Source of the DNA: Hofstenia miamia
Taxonomy: Eukaryota > Xenacoelomorpha > Acoela
Direction of reading: 5' to 3'
DNA length: 64,000 bases
Assembly: GCA_004352715.1 (NCBI GenBank)
Contig: SCFE01000072.1
Span: forward strand, 167,566-231,565
Made by a program: the position numbers and the translations under genes. The notes beneath the pieces were generated by a model. That model was given only the letters and a program-made list of their open reading frames with translations. It ran no database searches and was not told the DNA's origin. The stretch's first letter is position 1. Each line of letters begins with the position of its first letter. Positions 1 to 13,193 of the stretch are shown one piece after another.

Positions 1-355
1 AAGTTCGTTCAACAATTTTTATGCAGGACAGTGCAACTGCACACATTTTTAAAGGCGTAACACAATATTTCCAGAATCATTTTGGCGATGATATTGTAAT
101 CAGCAGATATTTCGAATATTTCTCTCCACCTGGTACCTAGATCTAAATCCATGCGATTACTGGCTTTGGGGGCACGTGCGGGCTATGGTTTATCATTGCA
201 GTCCACCACAAACTAGGGGAGACCTGGTTCGTCGTATTGCAGATGCAGCATCAACCATATCACTTGAAATGACAGCAGCCGCCATTGACAATTTGATCCC
301 TCGATTTGAAGCTGTGGTACATGAAAAGGGAAATCATTTTCAACACTTGCTTTGA
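1..355 (+). pseudogene. Tc1/mariner-type transposase, C-terminal relic
   Basis: This is the decayed C-terminal third of a DDE-type transposase, entering from outside the window. Translation across at least one frame change shows MQDSATAHIF near 21-50 (the second catalytic Asp in its usual QDxAxxH setting), then NPCDYWLWG near 150-180 (the third Asp region). An Ala-rich helix and a stop at 353-355 follow. In-frame stops near 138 and 147 show it is dead. The tail sequence gtgacaccctgat at about 460 may belong to the terminal inverted repeat. Family assignment rests on motif spacing known for arthropod-type mariner/Tc1 DDE proteins. Confidence 0.72.
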
Positions 356-771
356 ACTTTTAAATTATTCCATTTTTCATTGTTTTAGATTATGACAATT
401 TTGTTCCCAACTGCTTTTCTTGTTGTCTTTATGTAAGCTCAAAATTGAACGTTACTTGTGTGACACCCTGATATATATATATATATATATACTGAAATTG
501 CAACAAGTACTATTTATTTAAAGTGTATTAATGTTTTGATGCTGACTTTGCTATATCTTCCATGAGATTAATAGTCTTCTAAGCTTCTTGATTTTACCTC
601 AATATACCAACGATGATAATCTTAATCAACTGAGCTTTATTAACGTTTCCGTTTTTCCTAAGAAATTAAATTATTAATATTTTACCGCATTATTTGTATT
701 TTTGATCCATAAGCATTTTTCTTCTGGAACTTTATCTAATTTAAATTCAAAATGAGCTAAATAATACATTA

Positions 772-816
<45 letters not shown>

Positions 817-3338
817 GCTGTTTTCAAACATTATTTGTACTCGAATTATGATTTATAATTTGAAATATTATATATTATTGGTCTCAAAAACTATAAAATT
901 CGTCACTTCATAACAAATGAGTTAATCCTGTTTTGACATGAACGGTTGTTTATCTGAGGAAGAGATTTGGTAAATGGAAACAGTTTGAAGTCACTGAATG
1001 TAATTCAATAACAAATACAAGGTTTATGTCTGCGATACCTTATCAGGTAATTTCAATAAAGCGGATAAATAATTTCTACTGCTTAGTTAATTTTAAAATT
1101 TAGCCGATGATTAAATTTATAGTATAAGAGGTTCAGAAAATAAAATGCGTTTTATAAAATGTTTGTTTATGTCTCTTAAAACGTAGTATATTTAAAGTAC
1201 TGTAATGAAGCACTTAGACTTTAAGCCTATTACACTACAATATACTCTGATAAGAGTAGATCTTAACATAAGAGTGTAGAATTAATCAAAGGGTGCACCA
1301 TGTTCTAGCGTACATGTACAAGATTCCTACAAAAAGTTTGTCAAATTTCTTTTTCTCTAATCGTATGTCTCTCTCCCTCCCTCTCTCTCTCTCTCTTTCT
1401 CTCTTTTCATCCATCTTTCCTCTCATTTTATTCTTTCTTCTTCGACTTTGAGAGTCATTATCTGATTGATGATGAATCACTCAAATCATTCTGTTGATTC
1501 AAAATTGCACATCTAAATTAGAAACAGCACGCAGAAATATGCTTTTTATATCCGATTCTATACATGTTGTCATGTTAAGACTTATAAGGTACTCTTATTT
1601 ATAGTATATATGTTTTATTTGTGCATAATTGCTTTGAAAACAACAATTTCGTAAAAAATATGAATAAAATTTTTAGAAAATCACTTTTTTCTGAAACCCC
1701 TATAATAAAATTACTGCCAATGATATTTTTAGCTCATCTTGCCCCCTCAATTTAATGTATATTTAAAGCTCCTGTATTATTTATTTAAAGAAAACTGATT
1801 GAACATTGAACCTGAACATAATCCCAAAGTTGTTGAAAATTGTTCCTACCACGAACTTTTTGAACACTGTCCATGAAAAGCTCTTCAAATCTGAATCATG
1901 TGGTGCTGTCCAGGGAATGTTACCCGAAATGTGTTTCCGTCCTCAGAACATTTTTATCACGGTTTTTGTCGTGCTATTATCATACATCATCATTATGTTA
2001 TAAATCATGATAAACCATTTGAAATGTTTGTTGAAAACAGATTTTTGTATTTTAATGCAATTTGGCTATTGCATTAACTAAACTTACATACAAGCAAATA
2101 TAGTTCTGAAGGCTAAAGGCAAACATGAATGTGCTTGCATGAACTAAAAATTCTTCCATTTATGTAGTTAAGTAAAAGTGAATTAAAAATTGCTTTAATT
2201 AGAATAGTGCAATTTGTTATGCAATTTACGGTGATGGCAAAAGTTACATCGATTCTCTTGAAGTTTATTACATATCTCCTTTGCAAAATTTTCAATTATG
2301 GAGTATACACTTTATTTATATACACATTAGTGTGTGTTCTTAGAGGCTTTGTTTTGTACATTGCCTTTAGGGGAATAGGAATAACTCTCCCTCTAAATGT
2401 ACAAATTCCCCCTAGATTTCTTGACAAAACCCTTGGCTGGTGAGTACATGAGCCATGTTCATGTCGGTTGTGAGCTGTACACAATAAAACAATATCACAA
2501 TGACATTCAATTCGACCTACATTTAAATAGCCAATGCGATTTGTGTTTATTTGTTTTTCGGGAATAGTCAACATCAACACAATACTATATAGTTATGCAT
2601 TCTCGAAATGTATATATATATGTCGAAAACTCCCCCCCCCCCTCATAAGTAGGAGTCTTGATTGCGTTCTCCATATCATGTTCTCTTAATTTGATTATTC
2701 AAACAAGATTCCCAAAGACATTAATTGCATTCAGTGAATTACTTCCAAAGCGTCATTTTAGGTGGAAAATATATACTAAAGCTACTAGTACATGTACATG
2801 CAATGTATTGCAAATTAAAATAATTATAAATTTAACAAAATAAATCTCCCTGGTCACTGAAAGAATTCATAATATCAAAGAAAATGAAAAATGTCTGCCC
2901 TAAATATGTGAGACAAGAGGATTCTTACATATCATGTGATTTAGATTTCTACAGATTGCTAAATTTAAGAAAATTATTATTTGTTGTTTAGGTTTTTGCA
3001 CTGTTAATAATTTAAGAATTAACACATCTGATAACATAAGGCAAATGATGATTTATGGATAAAAAAGTTGATGAAGATTCTTACAAATCAAGATCCATCA
3101 CATCATAAACTAGAGATGATTAAAGTAAGGGATTCTAAGTCAACACTATTTATTTTTTCAATGACTTTTGAAATTTTGATTAGTTGAATTCAAGATAGTG
3201 TCATTTAAATTTGCATGGAAAAAGAAGTATGGAAAAAAGTTTTATTAGGTCGTGAAAAGAAATATACCTCGCTAAAGTATCATAAATTACTAACCACAAG
3301 AGCCTAAACCATTGCAAGTTTATTTCAAATATCAACTG
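356..3338. other. Non-coding stretch with microsatellites
   Basis: I see no supportable gene. Simple repeats are visible: (TA)n at 471-490 and 775-812, a (CT)n tract at 1367-1408 and a C run at 2632-2642. Short open frames here lack domain signatures, and the one at 1286-1480 is only the translated CT tract. Confidence 0.6.
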
Positions 3339-3346
3339 GTGTCGCA

Positions 3347-3555
3347 CAGTGGCGTACGCAGGGGGGGGACATGGTGGAATGTCCCCCCCGTCAGGTTTCC
3401 AAATTTGATTTTGATTGAATAAATCAAAAAATTTTTCATAAAAAAAATGAAAAATTTAAAATCTAGGATTGCGAAATGCATATTTAGGGTCTATTTTATC
3501 AATATTTTCAAAAGTTAGGTAATGGCGATGATGTCCCCCCGTCAGAAAACCCTGT
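3347..3555. mobile_element. Small hAT-like MITE with G/C-tract hairpin
   Basis: A roughly 209-bp non-coding insert begins CAGTGGCGTACGCAGGG and ends GTCAGAAAACCCTGT. It is flanked by near-identical 8-bp sequences (gtgtcgca at 3339-3346 and ttgtcgca at 3555-3562), the length expected of a hAT target duplication. Just inside the left end a G8 run pairs with a C7 run through GGACAT..ATGTCC, giving a strong hairpin, and a second C6 tract lies at the right end. No ORF is present. The inverted termini match only weakly, so the superfamily call rests mainly on the flanking duplication. Confidence 0.6.
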
Positions 3556-4264
3556 TGTCGCACAAAGATCATTTTAAATACAAGACTGGACAACATACTT
3601 CTGCAATAATGCGTTCATATTCAATAGTTGAATATGATCAAGTCTTGCTTTAAAAACCGTCCTCTATTCGTTCGACTTGACAATGCATCAAATCACGAAA
3701 TACTAAGTTACTGTATTTAGTGATATAAATTATTAACGCACTCGGTTTTGACATAATTCTTCTCAGAAAACCGCCTTTTCTCTTCAAAAACCATGATTTG
3801 GTTATGCGCGACAGAAATTAACCGTTTTATTCAATTAACCTGATTAGAAAATTGATGATTCAAATCGTCTTCAACTATATAAGACTACATGCAAATTTGT
3901 AACCATGAATTAAACCTTTGAAAAAAGCATAATGATTTTAGACTAAAATGACTATTGGGTGTTGATGATATTAGTTTGAAAGAGATGGCCTCATAGTAAT
4001 TAATGAATCATATTTTTCCAATTCAGTCTTATGAACATGTTGCATTTACTTAATCTATTAGAAAATTTCAATATCTTTAAACATAATTGATAACTACATA
4101 TATTTGACATTGTCAATCAATAAATATTGATGAAGTCTACCTTCCATTGTGAAGTTATTTTAGAGCAGAATGGTTCACATATGCAGCATTTACTTAGAAA
4201 TATGATAATACCGATGTTTATTAGTCTTTATTTTGTATTTTGTTTCTCTAAAATTGAAAACCAT

Positions 4265-4411
4265 TATATATATATATATACAGTATATATAATTTATATA
4301 TATGTAATTTATATATATATATATATATATGAAATTTCAACTGGGCCCCACCTTAGATATTTTGGATCCCTGGTGCCTCCCCTAATTCAATATTACTGTG
4401 GTACGCCACTG
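4265..4411 (-). mobile_element. Partial MITE: (TA)n core plus CAGTGGCGTAC terminus
   Basis: A broken (TA)n tract (about 4265-4330) runs into unique sequence that ends, on the minus strand, with CAGTGGCGTACCACAG. The same terminal block occurs at 20584-20613, again next to a (TA)n tract, so this is an interspersed family rather than chance. The terminus resembles that of the element at 3347. The opposite end is not identified. Confidence 0.5.
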
Positions 4412-4641
4412 TTTGACAATGATGCATGATATGAATTTCTTCCAAACATTTACACATTCTTTCAAAACAGTGCAGATGATGTCTTCAATGGTTTTTTGTT
4501 TTATGATAAATTAATAAGAATGCATTTTTGATAAAAGTTTTATGATCTACTGGATTGCTAATAGGCCTAACTGCATGCATATATGCGGTTAATAACCAAC
4601 AGGGGTGGATGTGAGTAGAGATATTTTTATTCCAAATACAG

Positions 4642-4690
4642 CAGAGTTGAAACCGGGCTGTGATTTCAAACCTGGCCCGGGGCCCTTTAT
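4642..4690 (+). mobile_element. Possible hAT terminus relic
   Basis: The sequence CAGAGTTGAAACCGGG followed by CCTGGCCCGGGGCCC resembles the terminus (CAGAGTTGGAACCGG) and GGCC-rich subterminal region of the hAT-like element ending at 54395. No partner end or target duplication was found. Confidence 0.3.
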
Positions 4691-4699
4691 GCTATTACC

Positions 4700-5146
4700 C
4701 AAGCTCAGCCCCGCATGTTGCAATATGTAAAATTCAGAACCGTCATATCCAAACCATTACTTGTAAATAATTGAAATTGATTGGCGCTTGCTATTACTAA
4801 GGCAATTTCTGAGATAATTGCAATTCTTATAGTCGTGAATTTACCTTTGATATATAATTAGTTAATTGAATATATTAGTTGATATAATGTAAGAAAAAGA
4901 ATGCATATTTATTAATAGGCCTACAATTTTGAACAATTCTAAACAAAAATTTCATACCCAAACCCGCTTCATTCTTAATTTTTCCGGCAGAAGTATGGTT
5001 CAGCTACAACAATCTGCACTTGCGACGTGCCTGTAGCAACCCATACAAACAACCATAGCAAAGTTACTTTATCTAAAATAGAACATTGTGCAATTTATAT
5101 ATTATCATAAATTTCTACAATTTAGTTGTTAACTTAAGTTGTGCAG

Positions 5147-5181
<35 letters not shown>

Positions 5182-5730
5182 GAAGTTATTATACTGAACT
5201 TTCATATTCTAAATGAACGGTATGAAAAACAAACAGGTTTGTTTATATTTATAGTAAACATCATCAGTATGCAGTAATGTTCGATAAATTTATTTCATAC
5301 ATTTTAAAATAAGTTCAATGATATCGTACTCAGTTGGTAATTTAATAAATGATCTTTGTTTGACTGTATAACTTTTAGTGCTTCTCCAATTTCGCCACAA
5401 TGATTATGTTTAAATATATTTACTAAGAAAGAAATTAAACGCTTTTGTATCGGATCTTATTTTGAAACATATATTTCGTTTAGAAATATTGGAGTAATCT
5501 TTGTTCATGTTATTTTGTGTTCATTATTTTAATTTTTCTATAGGTTTCTATCTTTGTAATACACATTTGAAATTATTTACCCAGTCGACATCCACGGTTA
5601 GACCTAACCCTTGCTTACCCTTGATCACCAATAGCATTGGAAATGATAAGTATCAAGTTATTCAAAACAGTTACGTATCCTAATATTTGAATAAACAGTT
5701 TGTTTAAAGTTCTTACACAAACAAAGGATT
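4700..5730. other. Non-coding stretch upstream of the membrane-protein gene
   Basis: No gene is supportable. A (TA)n tract lies at about 5150-5178. I do not recognise a TATA box or initiator just upstream of 5731; the last 60 bases are AT-rich. Confidence 0.5.
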
Positions 5731-6174
5731 ATGGTTTTGACATTGGGATTTTTCATTGCTTTCACAATAGTTTCCGCTCAGGGTTTTATTTGTTCGAAAG
5801 AAAATTCAAAAGTTGCTCTGCCAAAAAATTGTAGTGAATGTTGCTGTATATTTGATAGCACAATTTCAAAGTGTATTGAAGAAACTCAGCCTAACTGTCT
5901 GTCTATTTCAAAATATTTTTCACAAGAAGCGTTTTGTATTAATAAGCAAGGAGAGGAGCTGCACTGTCTAAGTCTATATGAAGAAGTGATCACAACAAGT
6001 TCATATGCAACGAACCCAGCAACTACGCAGTCATCAAACATTCCAAAGTGGGCTTCAAGAATGTATTATGTGGTTACCTGTTTATTGTTGGTTGCTATGA
6101 TTGTGCTAACATTGTTATTCTTAAGAAAAGCGATTTTTTGTACCGCATGCAAGGGTGAAACTTCTTTATCATAA
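5731..6174 (+). CDS. Small cysteine-rich type I membrane protein
   Basis: This is an intact 147-residue single-exon ORF. Residues 1-17 form a hydrophobic signal peptide ending in SAQG. The mature ectodomain has nine cysteines (21, 34, 37, 38, 39, 48, 56, 69, 79) including a C-x2-CCC cluster. A Ser/Thr-rich stalk (about 86-103) follows, then a membrane helix (about 112-131) stopped by RK, and a short tail with C-x2-C (137, 140). The layout is that of a small single-pass surface receptor or ligand. I do not recognise the family and assign no function. The start chosen is the first ATG and gives an ideal signal peptide. No introns are evident, so a 5' untranslated exon cannot be excluded. Signal, stalk, helix and tail in the right order make a chance ORF unlikely. 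Confidence 0.7.
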   Translation: MVLTLGFFIAFTIVSAQGFICSKENSKVALPKNCSECCCIFDSTISKCIEETQPNCLSISKYFSQEAFCINKQGEELHCLSLYEEVITTSSYATNPATTQSSNIPKWASRMYYVVTCLLLVAMIVLTLLFLRKAIFCTACKGETSLS

Positions 6175-6205
6175 TTAAGAGGTTGACCAAGTTTAGTGAA
6201 CTTCA

Positions 6206-6211
6206 ATTAAA
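6206..6211 (+). promoter_or_regulatory. Candidate polyadenylation signal ATTAAA
   Basis: ATTAAA lies 32 bases after the stop codon of the cysteine-rich membrane-protein ORF. It is a common variant of AATAAA. No clear GT-rich downstream element is seen, and the hexamer is frequent in AT-rich DNA. Confidence 0.3.
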
Positions 6212-9200
6212 GCAACCCCATGTAAAGAGATTGATAAATTTTGTTATTGAATACGGACAAACACAGTCATTTATGGATTTAGCTTCTCACCAAATTTTTT
6301 TTCTTAATTATATTAATTGATCATTTTAAATCCAGAGAATAATCTCCATGATGATGTCTTTTGTAAGAAGTAGTGAAACTGTGACAATTCTCTATGAACA
6401 AATATAGAACGGTCCAGAGGATCTGGCCTCCATCAAAGATAGGAAAAATTAATTGAAGTAAAGCAATGCTATCAAATTAGGCACATAACATATTATTTTG
6501 CATCGTCGCTCCCTAAAAAACTAATTTTGCATACATTTTCCGTTCTCATTTTACATAAACGTTCATAGTTTTACAAAAATATAAACATTATAGTGGCCTT
6601 AAAATATACTGTTCATTAATTTAATGTTTTCCAATTGCCAAATATGCGAGTGTTTCTTAGTGTAAACATCTATTTTCCCGGATACAGCAGCTTCTTTGAA
6701 AAAATTTTTATCTCCCATTTGAATTTTTCGAAAAAGCATTTAATTTGGTTTGCGCTTAGTAGTGAATATATTTCGACTCTAGAATATAAAACCAATTCTA
6801 GAAAGAATTTCCTATATGTTTTTTATGTAGGTGAGTCCTACACATTAACATTGGCGCTTGGAAGATGGCCAGAGGAAATCTAAAAGTGAAGTATTCTTAG
6901 ATTTTTCAATTTTAACAAATATTGCATTTGCAAATAAATAATTTTGTTCAAAATGCAATCCATTACTGATAGTTATGGGTAATTTACGCCTATTGAATTA
7001 ATTTCGAGCAACTGTTTCTCGAAAGAGGTGTCAGTCACTTTCTCTAAGTCCAATTTTCACTCTGCTGCTGCTTTAAAATATTATTTTTAAGAGCATTTCG
7101 GTCCCCTCCTAATGAACAACTTTGATTGGATATATTGTAAATTTGGAGTTTAACGCCAAGCGACAAAAAATTGCATAAGAAATTGTACTTACGGCTGTAA
7201 TCTTTGTATTTTTTTCGTAATATTTTAGATAAATTAGTTATCTGCTTTACCTTAATAACGTCATAAGTACTGTGTTTAGTTAATTATTAATTAAGATATG
7301 AACATTTGAATTAGCCTTTACATTTAAAAGTATATTTCAAGCCCACCTTGCCCAGCCGTAACGGCCGCACCAATGCGCTTAGCTCAAATAAGCCTATTAT
7401 TATTATGAAAGTGGACACGTGGCTAAAGCATCTTGCAAAGCATTGTAGCAAATAGAAAATTTTTAGTTAGCGCTTATCGGCAGAAACAGCATTAATGATT
7501 TCTACCAAAATGTTTCTTATGCGCTAGAAAAATAATTATATACCCGGTTTTTAAAAAAAAGGTTGTTCGGGCATATATCGACATATTTTGTCATTTATAT
7601 AAATTCGCTGGTTAAATTTTGAATAAAAACATTAAAAAGACCAGCGTCAAGAAAAAGGCTTGAGTTAGGCCTGATGACAGAGTCGCCTTAGGTACATGAA
7701 GTCATGACAATTAGACTGTTCGGCAAAATGAATTCAAACTATAGCATGGAGAAAATATCATTTGCAAAAAAAAATTTCAAATACGCAAAAATTTCAAATA
7801 TGCATTTACTAAATTTTTTGATCTAATTATAATTAATTCATAATTTTTTTATACACTGATCATTCAACACATTACGCCAAGTTATATCTGAACATATTTT
7901 CGCAAATATTATAAAAAATTCTGCACAACATTCCTTGAAGCACATCTTAATTTTTTAGATGAAATGATTTATAATTTTCAATATTAATTATATTAATCAG
8001 TATATCTACATTTTCAGAATAAATGAAGCTAGACTAGCGCTCTTTACCTAAAAAAGCAGACAGCCAGAAATCAGTAAAAAAAGTAAATATCGTTATGTTA
8101 ATGAATTTATTAATAATAATTGTCCTTTCTTTTATCAGACGAAATATGAAGATGAAAAATTAGGTTGAAGTTGTGACTCAAATGGATTTAAATGGCCATA
8201 TGCTTTATCAATTTTGACAAGTAATCAAACTCAGTTTTTTGTCACAATTAGATCAATAGACTGGTTTTACCACATGCTCTTGCCAAGATTCTGCTCTGCT
8301 GAAAAAAACAAAATGTATGATTCATAAGCTACCTTTAAAATTAATAATGCTGTCTTTCATTATTCATTGGCTGTTTTTTTCAATGTTCCTTCAATAATTT
8401 CAATTTTTTTGCTTTGGATTCAATCTAAGTAGATTAGTCGTTAATCTAAACGGCAAGCACAAGTGAAATGCATGTATGCAAAACTCTCAGTTTCGAATCG
8501 AAATTGGTCTACTCTGATTTCAGTAACTATTTTTGGAGTTTGAACATTTTCTAAAAAAATTTCAGGCTGGATAAAGTTTTTCCAAAAAATTATCATATAG
8601 AGAAATCCTTGGTTGAACTTTTAGTATAACTCGAGGTTCTTAGATTTATAAAATATGTATTTTCCATTGAAAGGAATTTTTACCATAACTTCCAGTGGAT
8701 TTTCATTTGAGTTTAAGTTCAAGTATTGAAGATTTCTCTTACCGAGTGCTCTTAATCAAATTTTGTGAATTCAATAGAATGCAAACCTTCGAATTATGGA
8801 TACTTGAAAACCGCGTATGTTTGCGGCCTCATTTTTGTTAATTTTACTGCAAATCGCCAGGCCGTGATTACAGTAGGCCTTGGTTGAACCAAAAACTAAT
8901 AAAAAATCTTAATCTAGCATATTTCTTCATTAGCTGTCAAAAAATTTAATCAAAATGTAGTTGAGGAGCCTTGCTGATTTTAGAGAGGAATTTAGAAATT
9001 GTCATGAACTCTATCTCGTACATTTCATGAATTACCATACAAACTCTAGAAATTGTAACTAATAGTTTAAGAATTCTAGAAACAGAAAATGTGCAAAACG
9101 ATTTCACTTTAAGCAAGACTGCTAGTAAATTTCATTTTGAAGGAAACCAAAAAATATATCCAAACATTAAAATTTTATGCCCTGAAAATATACTTATACA

Positions 9201-9937
9201 CAATCTAATAGAGATAAGAGCATATTATATTGTGGAAATAACACAACACATGTGGCAAATCGAATTTTATCTGTATGCTCAGAGGAAAACATATGAGGTC
9301 ACACAAAATTAAATAATTCAATAACTTGCATGTACTAGAAGTCAACATTGCAAACAGCTAAGATAAATTAAAATATTTAATGATATTTTACTAGAAGGCT
9401 CATCTCGTTGATTGAAAATTTCATACAAGAGATGAAATGAACTTACCATAAACATAAACATATAATCTGCTTAAGCATGCATGTGTAGCATTCATAAACT
9501 TCAGTCTGAAATTAATGTGTCTAAATCTTGCGTATATTGTTGATTCTCGGGTGAAACAATACTTGTTAAGAGTTGCAATGATGGCTGGTTTTTAGAAGCA
9601 AAACGCGGTACGGCACGGAGTTACTAAAATGTTTTTAGTGTGTGAGACGGCATGTTTTTATATGTGCTCACAAGCACGGTAAATACCATTCCTAAATTTT
9701 CAACTTAACGAATTTTTCTTTATCAAATATAGTGATTAAAGCAAGTATATTTTTGTCTTATACAACAACTAAAGAGATTATAATTGAACCACAGGGTTGC
9801 AGATCAAACAATTGCTATGCTGCTCTCATGAAATGGGTTCATCATTGACATTTTCATTCCTATGACCTTCTAAAACCAGAGATTGACTTGGACAGAAATT
9901 TTTTTCCAAGCTCAACCTTTCCCGAATCAGACCCATT
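6212..9937. other. Non-coding stretch
   Basis: No coding region, RNA gene or transposon with recognisable ends was found in this AT-rich stretch. The open frames at 6635-6883 and 9091-9312 have no domain features and biased AT-rich composition. Confidence 0.5.
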
Positions 9938-11107
9938 CCCAGATAACAATTTTGGTTGTTTTTATGTTGTTTATAGTTGTTTCATAGTTTTGGTTGTTGC
10001 AGCAACCATTAACATCATAATAACAACTGTTAATACTAATTTGAGCAACTACAAATTTGCGATTTTAACATTCAAGCTGACCAACCAAATTTTTTTGCTA
10101 TCTATTAATGTTATTAATAATATTATGCCAGCTCTTGTTATTATAAGCACTATATAATGAATTCAATGGTTAGCAGGAAGGTGTTCCATCTAAAGATAAT
10201 ATGCTCTACACACTTCCAACTGTGACTTTAACTCAATCAAATGATGCCCAGTTATACATTACAATTCATAATATAATATTGGCCGTCATCAGTGGAATGT
10301 TTGTGGAAACATGTGGTATTAGTCACCACTGATGCCATCAGTGGCCCATTGGTGGACCTATTGGCGGCATCAATGGCAATTTTTGCAATAAACAATCAGT
10401 GAGCAGTTCTTTGCAAATAGAACTCAATTCATTATGTTGATTACTAGATCCTATTAATATAAAGAAATGAATTGTGAACAGCTTTTTCGAAATTTTAAAT
10501 TTGTGAAAAATTATAATATTCCAGAAAAGTTAATTTTCAAAATAATTTATTCTTGAATATTTGGACACCTTGAAATTGACTTTTATATAAAAAAGTTACA
10601 TTTTCCGCAAAAGAGATTTTTCACGATTTAAGAAAGTACTATTTCAAAATTGTACTTACTTTTAAAATTTTAAATTTTTGTTATGGCAGATTTTCATGCT
10701 TATTGTTATCATTTATAACCAAGACATTCACTGAGTTTAGCAAATGTTTATTTTAAATAATCAATGACACCACGTCAAAGATATTGTCATGCCCTTTGTT
10801 GGGTTGTGCTTGCTTAAACAGCAATGTTTGAACAGATTAGTAATATAAATTTCATGAAATGGAAAAAAGCAATGCTGAAGCAATCATGGTCAACATATAA
10901 AACAACGTTGTTACGACCTCTAAATATTGCTTTTTTTATTAATAAAAAACAACCAAAAAGCAACCTAATGTGACGTTGTTGAAGCAACGTTGTTTTGACT
11001 CATGAAATGGTACCATTTCGACGTTAAAACAACGTTGTTTTAGATACAGAAAACAACCACATAACAACAGAAAACAATGTTGTTTCGACCTTAAATTGTT
11101 ATCTGGG
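9938..11107. mobile_element. Non-autonomous DNA element with CCCAGATAACAATTT termini
   Basis: CCCAGATAACAATTT at 9938-9952 is matched, inverted, by AAATTGTTATCTGGG at 11093-11107, giving a 1.17-kb element. Its inner flanks are rich in a palindromic word, AACAACGTTGTT, and near variants (about 10897-11080), with related TTGTTG words near the left end. Around 10280-10380 there is a cluster of CATCAGTGG and CCATTGGTGG words. No transposase is encoded. I could not find a convincing target duplication, so the superfamily is left open. Confidence 0.6.
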
Positions 11108-13193
11108 TTGTAGGCTCATTTTCAAGATACTTGCCACAAAAGAAAAGACTCGGTTTGCTAATCCAAAGTTGTACATGTTAGCTTCTTGTATTTATATACA
11201 CACACTGAAAATTTAAAATCCTAAGTTGAGTTTTAGTAAAGTACGTGTACGATACTAAAATTTAAAAACATGAATATTGTTTTCCACTATATTGGTATAA
11301 ATTTTATAACATTTAATGCATTTGTATTGAATTGCATGAACTGTTGCCTAACACTACGTTTTTTCTTAAAATCCAGGACCAAATTTGTGATCTATATATG
11401 TCATCCAACTGCACTTAAGACAATTCCGTGTCGTTCTTTATGCAAACCCTGTAGTGTGCATATTCATTCACACGTACTTCCTTAAGCACTGTAGTTTACA
11501 TATACATATTTAGAATCCGTTGCAAATTATTAATTAAAATACCTCTGTACACAAGCCATACTTATCTAAAGTCGAACCTACATAATAACATACGTTTTAT
11601 AGTCCGATGTCCAGTTTCAGTACTCAGCAGTCCGGATATCTTCTTCAAGAGAAAGGTGTGAACAAACACACATAGAACAATTCGAGCATCTAACTTCGAC
11701 CTTCTAAAAGTTTGTATAAATTTAATGCATTAACAAAAAAAATAATGCAATCAACACACACAAAATGTCACAATTGACATCATTGTTGACTAACAGATAG
11801 TTCTCACAACATCAAGATCACAAAACATATTTTCTAATTTTTTAAAAAAAAATGTCATTTGTTAATTATTAAAGAAGATTCAGAAGAAACTAGTGCTCAG
11901 TTACTCTCACTCTCTTTCTCTTAAAAACATTACATACCAACAACTCAGTAGTTAATTACTGTTAATTTTTCTATTTATCTCTTACAAACACATAAAAGTA
12001 TAAACTAACAAAGGCTATGGTTATTTCAAAATCTCCAGTTATAACATAGAATCTCTAATAAACTCAACCTAATTATCTCCTTTATTATAGTGATACATTA
12101 TATGGAAATGACTAATGAAATTTGTCAAGATCACAACATTTCACATTTCATGGCTAAAACAAAAGCCCAACTTGTTCTTACAATTGTCAAACTTACAGAA
12201 AAAATGGATCATCTAGAAAAACAACTAGCTCATATGTTATCTGTCCCCAGCTCACCAAAATGAGTTAAAGAACCTGAAGAAACAATACTTGCAAAATCTT
12301 CTGACATGATGGAACACCAGGAAGTCCACTTTGATTGTAAATTCAATCTACTACAGGGTGTTCAAGTGAACATGTCAGTAATTAATCAGTTATATTTAAA
12401 AATTTAAAAAAGTTAGGCTAAGTTTATTTTTCTCATTGGGTAATGTGATCTTGTGGATTATTGATTTTTCACTTTAACTTCCAAATGAATGCTTACTCTT
12501 TGGAAGAGAGACATCAAATTGTACACCAAATTTATTGAATCCATAGATGCAACATCTGCTGAGAACATATTATTCACAGGTTAATGTAATTTTCATCTTG
12601 ATGGATACCTTAATAAGCAAAACATGCTGGCATACTATTTGCAGCTTTCAAAAATTCCAACCACATTGCTCTTTCAGAATACCATAAATGTGAAATTGTT
12701 AAAAAAATTGTCAAAATGAATGTAATCACAACTGAGTTTACCAAACACTTTGTTACCATGTAGCTATTCAAAACAATAGAATAAGAAGTAAAGAAATCTA
12801 ATACCTTTATACTGCAGAAAAAAGCTAGATTTCCTGAACAATGTGTTAAATGTGTTAAGTTAGAAAAAATCCTTTTGTAGCATACTAACCAAATCATCAA
12901 ATTAGACATTTAACAGCTCTCTAAAGATGAAGAGGCTTACACATATGCTTTACTACAGTCTGTGCCATAAGTTACAATAACTTCTATAAAAAGAAAACAA
13001 GGTAAGGAAAATATATATTTCAAACAAATAAATATCTAACAATTATTCTAAGGAACATGTAAAAAATTAATCATAAGGATCAACTTGAAGGCCTCCTAGT
13101 TCAATTCACAATCACATTCATCTGAATGTTCTGTCATTGATTTTCTGAAAGTTTCAATGGGAAATTGCATAAATTTGTCTTGAATAATGCCTT
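11108..13193. other. Mostly non-coding, with a short coiled-coil-like ORF
   Basis: The only item of note is a 51-codon plus-strand frame at 12108-12263 with a heptad-like Leu/Ile pattern, reminiscent of a retroelement ORF1 or gag fragment. At about 12351 the sequence ACAGGGTGTTCAAGTGAAC looks like a transposon terminus, but no inverted partner was found. Nothing else could be supported. Confidence 0.35.

Noticed and set aside
1286-1480. Arg/Glu-rich minus-strand ORF
   Set aside because: It is the translated (CT)n tract with no other features.
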